This document shows, piece by piece, positions 33,398 to 39,650 of a stretch of 39,650 nt of DNA. The number at the start of each line of letters is the position of its first letter. Positions within the stretch are counted from its first letter, which is position 1. The translations under genes and the position numbers were made by a program. This stretch comes from an uncultured Bacteroidales bacterium (lineage in GTDB: Bacteria; Bacteroidota; Bacteroidia; Bacteroidales; UBA932), in the NCBI GenBank assembly GCA_900319375.1, contig ONOI01000011.1:1-39650 (forward strand). Reading direction: 5' to 3'. Below the pieces are notes generated by a model. That model ran no database searches, was not told the origin of the DNA, and worked only from the letters and a program-made list of their open reading frames with translations.

Positions 33398-34710
33398 TAT
33401 ATGTACATATTGACGATCGCTTCGTAGAGTTCCTGCTGGCCGGAAGTCTGCGCCGGTTCGCCGTTCTTGCGGGCGTAGTCGGCGGCCTGCTCGAGGGTGA
33501 GCTTGCCGTCTTCGAAGTCCTTGCCGATGCCGGAATCGAAGGAAGCGTAGCGCCTGGCGACCATCGCGGGGATGGGCGATTTCTCGAGAATCTCGGCCGC
33601 TACGAGTAGGGCCCTGGCCATGGCGTCCATTCCGGCGACATGGGCGATAAGGATGTCCTGCAGGTCGGTAGAGTTGCGGCGGGTCTTGGCATCGAAGTTT
33701 GTTCCGCCTACAAGGCCGCCGTTTCGGATAATCACGAGCATAGCCTGTACGAGCTCGTAGATGTCGATAGGGAACTGGTCGGTATCCCAGCCGTTCTGGT
33801 AGTCGCCGCGGTTGGCATCAATAGAGCCGAGAAGGCCGGCGTCGGAGGCGCACTGAAGCTCATGCTCGAAGGTGTGGCCGGCGAGGGTGGCGTGGTTCAC
33901 TTCGATATTGACCTTGAAGTCCTTGTCAAGGCCGTGGGCGCGAAGGAAACCGATTACGGTCTCGGTATCGGCGTCGTACTGGTGTTTGGTAGGCTCCATC
34001 GGCTTGGGCTCGATAAGGAAGGTGCCCTTGAAGCCCTTCGAGCGGGCGTAGTCGCGCGCCATTCCGAGCATGGTAGCCATATGCTCCTTCTCGCGCTTCA
34101 TGTCGGTATTGAGCAGGCTCATATAGCCCTCACGGCCGCCCCAGAAAACGTAGCACTCGCCGCCGAGCTCGATGGTGGCGTCGATGGCGTTCTTGATCTG
34201 GAGCATCGCGCGCGCTGCGACATCGAAGTCGGGGTTGGTGCTGGCGCCGTTCATATAGCGTTTGTGGCCGAAGACGTTGGCCGTTCCCCAGAGGAGCTTG
34301 ATGCCGGTCTGGGCCTGTTTCTCCTTAAGATAGGCGACGATGGCCTTGAGATTGGCCTCGTACTCGGCCGGGTCGTCGGAGGGGTCGATAAGGTCGGTGT
34401 CGTGGAAGCAGTAGTAACCGATTCCGAGCTTCTGCATAATCTCGAAACCTGCGTCTGCTTTATGTTTAGCCCTTTCGAGAGGGGTGGCGCCTTCGTTCCA
34501 GGGGAAGGTCTTTGTCCCGGGGCCGAACTGGTCTGAGCCTTCGGCGCAGAGGGTATGCCACCAGGCCATTGCGAACTTGAACCAGTCCTTCATCGGGCGG
34601 CCTGCGACCACCTTATCGGGCTGATAGTAACGGAAGGCGAGGGGATTCTTGCTTTCTTTGCCTTCGAAGCCGATCTTACCGACTTCGGGGAAGTATTCTT
34701 TAAGTGCCAT
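33397..34710 (-). CDS. xylA: Xylose isomerase
   Basis: The 437-residue enzyme converts D-xylose to D-xylulose in the cytoplasm. Family motifs are intact: YYCFHDTDL with the catalytic histidine, [16 protein letters not shown] with metal-binding Glu and the following Lys, GHTFEHEL, and [20 protein letters not shown] with the metal-binding aspartates. Length and the N-terminal [29 protein letters not shown] segment are typical of the class II enzymes common in Bacteroidales. It is the last gene of the minus-strand operon, two bases after xylB. Confidence 0.97.
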   Translation of the reverse strand: MALKEYFPEVGKIGFEGKESKNPLAFRYYQPDKVVAGRPMKDWFKFAMAWWHTLCAEGSDQFGPGTKTFPWNEGATPLERAKHKADAGFEIMQKLGIGYYCFHDTDLIDPSDDPAEYEANLKAIVAYLKEKQAQTGIKLLWGTANVFGHKRYMNGASTNPDFDVAARAMLQIKNAIDATIELGGECYVFWGGREGYMSLLNTDMKREKEHMATMLGMARDYARSKGFKGTFLIEPKPMEPTKHQYDADTETVIGFLRAHGLDKDFKVNIEVNHATLAGHTFEHELQCASDAGLLGSIDANRGDYQNGWDTDQFPIDIYELVQAMLVIIRNGGLVGGTNFDAKTRRNSTDLQDILIAHVAGMDAMARALLVAAEILEKSPIPAMVARRYASFDSGIGKDFEDGKLTLEQAADYARKNGEPAQTSGQQELYEAIVNMYI

Positions 34711-34712
34711 AA

Positions 34713-36197
34713 TTATTGATTGAGTATAGATTCAAGATTGTTTTTCCAACGGGAGTAGGCCTCATCGAGGGCTGCTTTCCAGGAAGGATCCGGCTCTTCG
34801 CGCCCGACTACTACGAGGGTAGAGAAGGCCTCTTCAGGAGTTTTGTAGTATCCGGCTCCGAGAGCGGCTCCGCGCGCGGCGCCAAGCGAACCGTCGGTGT
34901 CCAGGAGTTCGATGGTACTGCCGCAGACTGTCGCCAGGGTCCGGCGGAACAGCGGGCTGAGGAAAAGGTTCGCCCTGCCCGCGCGGATGACGGCGGGGTT
35001 GAGCCCCAGGCCGCGCATTACGTCTATTCCGTAGAGGAAAGAGAAGGCGATGCCTTCCTGAGTGGCTCTGAGGATGTGGACGCGGGAGTGGCGTACCAGA
35101 TCGACGCCGCCCAGGGCCGCGCCGACGCTCCGGCCTTCGAGCACCCTTTCGGCACCGTTGCCGAAAGGCAGTATAGTAAGGCCGTCGCTTCCGGCGGGGG
35201 CCGTCGCGGCGAGCTCGTTCATCTGAGGGTAGGAAAGCTCGGGACAGACGTTGCGGCGAATCCACGAATTCAGAATACCGGTACCGTTTATACATAGAAG
35301 CACTCCCAGTCGAGGGGCCTCCGAGGTATGGTTTACATGAAGGAAGGTATTCACCCTTGAATAAGGATCTGCCTTAGGGATGTCTGTAACTCCATACACG
35401 ACGCCGCTGGTACCTCCCGTAGCCGCAATCTCGCCCGGACGCAGAACGTTCAGCGAAAAAGCGTTGTTGGGCTGATCGCCGGCGCGATAGGAGATAGGCG
35501 TTCCCTCGGGGATGCCGAGAAGAGCCTGAGTATCCGCATTGGTTACTGCCTGAACCCCGATGGAAGGTACTGTAGAAGGGATCAGATCGGGGGAGAAGCC
35601 GTAGTAATCCGCTACGAAATCAGCCCTGCATCCTTTCTTGAAATCCCAAAGGGTCTGTTCGGAAAGACCGGTCTCGGTAGTTGCGATTTTTCCTGAGAGC
35701 TTGTATGCGATATAATCGCCCGGGAGCATAAAGTACTTGATGCGGGAGAACACTTCGGGTTCATTGCGCTTTACCCAGGCCAGTTTACTGGCGGTAAAGT
35801 TGCCGGGAGAGCCAAGCAGGCGGTCAAGACACTTGTCAGGGCCTATCGCCTCAAAAGCTTCGCGTCCAAGCTCGACAGAGCGCGAATCACACCAGATGAT
35901 AGAATCGCGAACCGGCTTGCCGTCGGCTCCTACCGCTACAAGGCCGTGCATCTGATAGGTAATACCGATGCATCCGACTTCGTACATGGAGTAGCCTGCG
36001 GCGGTAATATCGGCTATTCCGCCCAGGATCTGAATCCACCACATATCAGGCGACTGCTCGGCCCAACCCTTGCGAAGCGCAGTAATCGGAGCTTCGGTCT
36101 TTGGGTTTGTTGCAGTTGCAACACACTTTCCGGACTGGATGTCCAGCAGCGAGACTTTTACGGATGAAGATCCTATATCTATTCCTAAGGAGTACAT
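34713..36197 (-). CDS. xylB: Xylulokinase
   Basis: The 494-residue FGGY-family kinase phosphorylates D-xylulose to xylulose 5-phosphate. Visible motifs are the N-terminal phosphate-binding loop [15 protein letters not shown], the substrate region [16 protein letters not shown] followed by [18 protein letters not shown], and the C-terminal [12 protein letters not shown]. The pairing with xylA and a sugar symporter fixes the substrate as xylulose rather than gluconate or glycerol. Its ATG shares one base with the stop codon of the transporter gene (TAATG), so translation is coupled. Confidence 0.95.
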   Translation of the reverse strand: MYSLGIDIGSSSVKVSLLDIQSGKCVATATNPKTEAPITALRKGWAEQSPDMWWIQILGGIADITAAGYSMYEVGCIGITYQMHGLVAVGADGKPVRDSIIWCDSRSVELGREAFEAIGPDKCLDRLLGSPGNFTASKLAWVKRNEPEVFSRIKYFMLPGDYIAYKLSGKIATTETGLSEQTLWDFKKGCRADFVADYYGFSPDLIPSTVPSIGVQAVTNADTQALLGIPEGTPISYRAGDQPNNAFSLNVLRPGEIAATGGTSGVVYGVTDIPKADPYSRVNTFLHVNHTSEAPRLGVLLCINGTGILNSWIRRNVCPELSYPQMNELAATAPAGSDGLTILPFGNGAERVLEGRSVGAALGGVDLVRHSRVHILRATQEGIAFSFLYGIDVMRGLGLNPAVIRAGRANLFLSPLFRRTLATVCGSTIELLDTDGSLGAARGAALGAGYYKTPEEAFSTLVVVGREEPDPSWKAALDEAYSRWKNNLESILNQ

Positions 36198-37609
36198 TAT
36201 TTTTTGTTTTTCCAGAGTGCGGTCATATCCTCGAGGGTCTTGCCCTTTGTCTCAGGAACAAGTTTCCAGACAAAGAGGGCTGCAACAAGACACATCGCGC
36301 CGTAGAGGCCGTAGGTAAAAGCAGGGCTCCAGGTATACAGGGGGACGAAAGTGGAGCTTACGATGAAGTTCGAAATCCACTGGAAAGCGACTGCGATAGC
36401 GACCGCAGCGCCCCTGATGGTATTGGGGAAGATCTCGGAGATCAGGACCCAACAGATAGGGCCCCAGCTGAACATAAACGAGGCGGAGTAGATCATGATG
36501 CTCAGCACGCCAACTATTCCTGGCATACCGGGGACGGCGTCTGCAAGAGCGACTCCGATCGCGCCGAGGGCCATTCCCAGCGAGCCCGTGATAAGCAGGG
36601 GCTTGCGTCCGAGGCGCTCGACCGTAAAGATCGCGACGAGGGTGAAGGTTATGTTCACGACTCCCATCAGTACGGTCTGGGTCATGGGGTTGCCCATGCC
36701 CATCGAATCGAAGATGCGGGGCGCGAAATACAGGACGGCGTTGATTCCGACAAACTGCTGGAATACGCTGAGCATGCAGCCTATGAAAATGACTATAAAG
36801 CCGTATGCGAAGAGCTTTTCCTTCTTCTCGACTACCGTATTCTTGATGTCGGACAGGATCTGAGAGGCTGCCGAACTGCCGTTGATGCGGGTAAGAACGC
36901 CGAGAGCCTTGTCTTCATGGCCGGACATGACGAGGAAACGGGGCGTTTCGGGAACGAATAGAATAAGCAGGGTAAACAGACCTGCGGGGATACATTCGCT
37001 GCCGAACATAAGGCGCCAGCCGATGCTGTTGGTCCATTCGATAACTGCCGGATCGTTTTTATGGGACTGAAGGATCAGGAAATTGACGAAGTAGACTACC
37101 AGCTGACCGAAGATGATTGCGAACTGGTTCCAGGAAACGAGCTTGCCGCGCTTTCCTGCGGGAGCTACCTCGGCTATGTACATAGGGCAGATGGCGGAGG
37201 CCATTCCGACTCCGATTCCGCCGAGGACGCGGTAGAGGTTGAAAGCTATCCAGAGGGATTTGGTAGCGACTCCCTTCTCGAAGAAAATGAATTCGGGGTA
37301 GTAGGAGCCGGCCGCGCTGAGGAAGAAGCAGATACCAGCGACGAAGAGCGAACGCTTACGTCCGAGCCTGCCGGCCATCAGACCGGAGATGGCGCTTCCG
37401 ATGATACAGCCGATAAGGGCGCTGGAGGAAGTGAAGCCATGAAGGAAGTCAGTATACGTAAAATCCGCAGCGCTCTCGAAGAACGCCTGGAGGCCGCGCT
37501 CCGCTCCGGAAATGACTGCAGTATCGTATCCGAAGAGCAGTCCGCCCAGGACGGCTATCAGAACTATTCCGAAAAGATAGCCGGTAGAACCTTTAGAGGT
37601 GTCTGCCAT
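36197..37609 (-). CDS. xylE: Sugar:H+ symporter of the major facilitator superfamily, probably xylose
   Basis: The 470-residue inner membrane protein has twelve hydrophobic segments and the sugar-porter signatures GGLLFGYDTAVISGAE (helix 1), GRLGRKRS (loop 2-3), VPETPRFLVMSG (loop 6-7), GRKPLL (loop 8-9) and PETKGKTLEDM after helix 12. It resembles XylE of E. coli, which carries D-xylose with a proton. Location directly before xylB and xylA supports xylose; arabinose or glucose cannot be excluded from sequence alone. The esterase gene precedes it by three bases. Confidence 0.9.
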   Translation of the reverse strand: MADTSKGSTGYLFGIVLIAVLGGLLFGYDTAVISGAERGLQAFFESAADFTYTDFLHGFTSSSALIGCIIGSAISGLMAGRLGRKRSLFVAGICFFLSAAGSYYPEFIFFEKGVATKSLWIAFNLYRVLGGIGVGMASAICPMYIAEVAPAGKRGKLVSWNQFAIIFGQLVVYFVNFLILQSHKNDPAVIEWTNSIGWRLMFGSECIPAGLFTLLILFVPETPRFLVMSGHEDKALGVLTRINGSSAASQILSDIKNTVVEKKEKLFAYGFIVIFIGCMLSVFQQFVGINAVLYFAPRIFDSMGMGNPMTQTVLMGVVNITFTLVAIFTVERLGRKPLLITGSLGMALGAIGVALADAVPGMPGIVGVLSIMIYSASFMFSWGPICWVLISEIFPNTIRGAAVAIAVAFQWISNFIVSSTFVPLYTWSPAFTYGLYGAMCLVAALFVWKLVPETKGKTLEDMTALWKNKK

Positions 37610-37612
37610 AAA

Positions 37613-39028
37613 CTATTTGAGCTTAATATCGAACGGGGAAACCGGGAGGCCCTCGGTGCTGTGGAGGTTGCCGGGAACGAAATCACCCCAGCCGTAGCGG
37701 ACTTCGACGGGGTTGGGGACATTCTCGTCCTGGACATAGAGGAAATTACCGTCCCAGTGGAAGGCGGCGAAACTGACGGGATAGAAGACGCCGTCTTCTC
37801 CGCAGATTTCCAGTCCTTCTATTCCATTCCAGCGGTCAAGGCCGTTGGGGGTGTTGGAGAGCTTGATGCATACGCCGCCGTCCTTTATCCATGCCTGGGT
37901 AGCCTCGGGGGAGTAGCAGGCGATTGCGCTGTGCCAGTAATCGCGGTTGAGGGCGAGATAGGCGAGCCTTTCGCCGACCTGCTTCTTCTGGCAAGGGTGG
38001 ATCTGGTCAAACTCATAGGGATATGCCAGATCGTTGGTAACTACGATAGCTCCGTTGGGGACGCTGGCTGCGCATTCGTGCTGGGCCTTGCGGAAAGCCG
38101 GAGCGCTGCCGCCGTAGCCCCTGTAAGGAGCAATCTCACACTGATAGAAAGGCATCGAAGCGTTTGTATCGCCCCAGTCCTCGCGCCAGCGCTCAATAAG
38201 GCGGCTCATCCTCTCTACGAAGACATCGTCGTGGCCTACATTCGAGCAGCCCTGATACCAGATGAAACCCTTTGCGGTATATCCCTGCATAGGGTGCTGC
38301 ATAGCGTTGTACATCCTGAAAGGATTGTGGTAGTGATTCTGTTCGATCCTCTCGAGAGGCTCGCCGTATTCTTCCAGGATTTCCTTCGGAAGCCAGCTCT
38401 CAACACGGGTTCCTCCGTAGGGGAAAGCTACGATTCCTACCGGGACATCGAGGGTGCTGTTCAGCTGACGCGCAAAGAAGAAAGCCGTAGCGCTCATCCA
38501 GAGAACTCCGCCCATAGTAGCATCTACCCAGCCGCTGGCCTTGCGTACATCGTCCAGAGGCTCGTCGGACTGATCCTGGGAGACGGAGAACATCCTCACT
38601 TTGTCTTTGAGCTTGATATTGGCTATGATTTCCGATGAGCCTTCGACAGGGCAGTTGAAATAGCCCCTGACAGGCATCTCCATATTGGATTGTCCGCTGG
38701 CGATCCAGACTTCTCCGATAAGTACATTCTTTATCGTAAGAGTTCCTCCGTCGCCCTTGACGGTAATCTCATATTTCTCATATGATGCTTCGGGGGTAAC
38801 TACATTTACCTTCCAGACGCCCTTGAAGTCTGTAACTGCCTGATAGGTTTCGCCGTCCCAGCCGGTCTTGACTTTGACTACCATGCCGGGGGTGGCGTGG
38901 CCCCAGACAACAGGCCGGGCCTGCTGCTGAAGGACCATTCCGTCTGAGCAGGGTTCTTTGACTGAAAGTTTTCCAAATGCGCTGAGAGAAGCAAGCAGCA
39001 GCGCGGCTGCGATGATTATACGTTTCAT
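37613..39028 (-). CDS. SGNH esterase of the sialate O-acetylesterase family
   Basis: The 471-residue secreted protein (signal peptide about 1-19) removes acetyl groups from a glycan. Motifs of the SGNH fold are present: WIASGQSNMEMP with the nucleophilic serine (about 112), PYGGTRVESW with the oxyanion glycine, GFIWYQGCSNVG with the block III Gln/Asn region, and a C-terminal Asp-x-x-His in DQIHPCQKK. A beta domain typical of sialate O-acetylesterases lies at about 25-105. In a xylose operon next to a GH31 enzyme, an acetylxylan or acetyl-xyloglucan substrate is more likely than sialic acid, but that is inference. It follows the GH31 gene by nine bases. Confidence 0.88.
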   Translation of the reverse strand: MKRIIIAAALLLASLSAFGKLSVKEPCSDGMVLQQQARPVVWGHATPGMVVKVKTGWDGETYQAVTDFKGVWKVNVVTPEASYEKYEITVKGDGGTLTIKNVLIGEVWIASGQSNMEMPVRGYFNCPVEGSSEIIANIKLKDKVRMFSVSQDQSDEPLDDVRKASGWVDATMGGVLWMSATAFFFARQLNSTLDVPVGIVAFPYGGTRVESWLPKEILEEYGEPLERIEQNHYHNPFRMYNAMQHPMQGYTAKGFIWYQGCSNVGHDDVFVERMSRLIERWREDWGDTNASMPFYQCEIAPYRGYGGSAPAFRKAQHECAASVPNGAIVVTNDLAYPYEFDQIHPCQKKQVGERLAYLALNRDYWHSAIACYSPEATQAWIKDGGVCIKLSNTPNGLDRWNGIEGLEICGEDGVFYPVSFAAFHWDGNFLYVQDENVPNPVEVRYGWGDFVPGNLHSTEGLPVSPFDIKLK

Positions 39029-39037
39029 TGTTTAGTG

Positions 39038-39650
39038 TTAAAAAGTCAGTGTAGTAGCTTGTCCGTCGTATTGTGTCTCGGAGACTTTGACTCCGGCAGG
39101 GGATACGATCTTCACCGTAAAGTTACGTTTTTTCTCCATACCCTTGAACTTTCCCTGTCGGGCGGCGATCTTAAGGGTCCGGCTGCCGTCGTCCCACTCG
39201 AAGCCGATGCGGCTGAACTTGCCCTTTTCGTAGTTGTAGTTGGTGCCCTCGTCTTCGTAGAGGCAGTAGCTTGCGTCCTGACCGGTAAAGACCGTGATAG
39301 TCAGGTCGTTCTGAGGCTCGGCAGTGCTCTCGATGGCCGGGCCGGTAGGCACGATCTGGCCGGAACGCCAGTAGCGCGGGCAGTACTCGTACGGGGCGCG
39401 GGCGTTGATGATGCGGCCGCCGCTGTAGAAGCGGTAGTTGTCGTTGGCATCGTACCAGTCTGAGCCGGCGGGCAGGTAGACCTGCCTTTCGCGGGCTTTG
39501 TAGGTATAGACAGGGCAGACGAGGATGGCATCGCCGAACATAAACTCGTCGCTGATCGTACGGGCCTTCGCGTCGTCGGTGAAATCCATCACCAGCGGGC
39601 GCATCATCGTGTAGTCGTCGAAATGGACCCTGGCGGCCATCGTGTAGATA
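39038..39650 (-). CDS. GH31 family glycosidase, C-terminal part, gene continues beyond window
   Basis: The frame runs off the right end of the window; 204 residues are visible. The segment IYTMAARVHFDDYTMMRPLVMDF followed by DEFMFGDAILVCPVY is the conserved end of the GH31 catalytic barrel. LPAGSDWYDANDNYRFYSGG and APYEYCPRYWRSGQIVP belong to the beta domain after it, and a DUF5110-like C-terminal domain ends the protein. GH31 includes alpha-xylosidases and alpha-glucosidases. The downstream xylose genes favour alpha-xylosidase, which would release xylose from xyloglucan oligosaccharides. The active-site residues lie outside the window and cannot be checked. Confidence 0.9.
   Translation of the reverse strand, partial: IYTMAARVHFDDYTMMRPLVMDFTDDAKARTISDEFMFGDAILVCPVYTYKARERQVYLPAGSDWYDANDNYRFYSGGRIINARAPYEYCPRYWRSGQIVPTGPAIESTAEPQNDLTITVFTGQDASYCLYEDEGTNYNYEKGKFSRIGFEWDDGSRTLKIAARQGKFKGMEKKRNFTVKIVSPAGVKVSETQYDGQATTLTF

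Noticed and set aside
33640-34536. 298-codon plus-strand frame opposite xylA
   Set aside because: A mirror of xylA codons with a valine/glycine-rich composition and no recognisable domain.
36101-36961. 286-codon plus-strand frame opposite the transporter gene
   Set aside because: It is antisense to a clear sugar symporter and has repetitive charged composition with no family motif.
37061-38638. 525-codon plus-strand frame opposite the transporter and esterase genes
   Set aside because: It spans two well-supported minus-strand genes and their junction; its openness follows from their codon use.

Overview
The window comes from a chromosome of the phylum Bacteroidota, most likely order Bacteroidales. 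The evidence is a SusC/SusD pair with an ECF sigma factor and FecR anti-sigma factor, repeated promoter boxes of the Bacteroidetes form TTG-N19/20-TAnnTTTG, AT-rich starts without strong Shine-Dalgarno sites, and a 5'-nucleotidase split over two genes. GC is near 50 percent by eye. No genus can be named from the sequence alone.

Layout. (1) 1-2516: the 3' end of an unrecognised gene, a hairpin-rich GC stretch, tRNA-Val(UAC) on the minus strand, a lipoprotein gene and the tmRNA gene ssrA. (2) 2517-12264, plus strand: a compact run of a large MscS-type channel, RmuC, and an AddB/AddA nuclease-helicase pair. It meets holA (minus strand) tail to tail with a 4-base overlap. (3) 13365-19761, plus strand: a tightly packed run of an ABC-2 type exporter (ATPase plus permease), the two halves of a 5'-nucleotidase, YicC and glutaminyl-tRNA synthetase, closed by two REP-like hairpins. 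(4) 19850-20841: a stand-alone ORF6N-domain gene with a strong palindrome at its promoter and a duplicated palindrome-bearing 26-bp sequence in its coding region. (5) 20941-33367, plus strand, visibly more AT-rich in most of its length: a polysaccharide utilisation locus (PUL) of ECF sigma, FecR anti-sigma, STN-domain SusC, SusD, a surface lipoprotein, and two proteins carrying DUF4434-like TIM barrels (one barrel in the first, two in the second). (6) 33397-39650, minus strand: a xylose operon transcribed as GH31 glycosidase (truncated by the window end), SGNH/sialate-acetylesterase-like esterase, sugar:H+ symporter, xylulokinase and xylose isomerase.

How it fits together. The PUL genes look like one sensing and uptake unit. 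Ligand bound by SusC/SusD would signal through the STN domain to FecR, release the ECF sigma factor and raise transcription, while the barrel proteins would cut the glycan outside or in the periplasm. The opposing operon removes acetyl groups and alpha-linked xylose, imports xylose and sends it to the pentose phosphate pathway. The two loci share a bidirectional terminator. The least described content is the three-barrel DUF4434-like enzyme set, especially the two-barrel protein at 30557-33367, followed by the tmRNA whose predicted tag ends in Ala-Cys rather than Ala-Ala, and the unusual repeats around the ORF6N gene.
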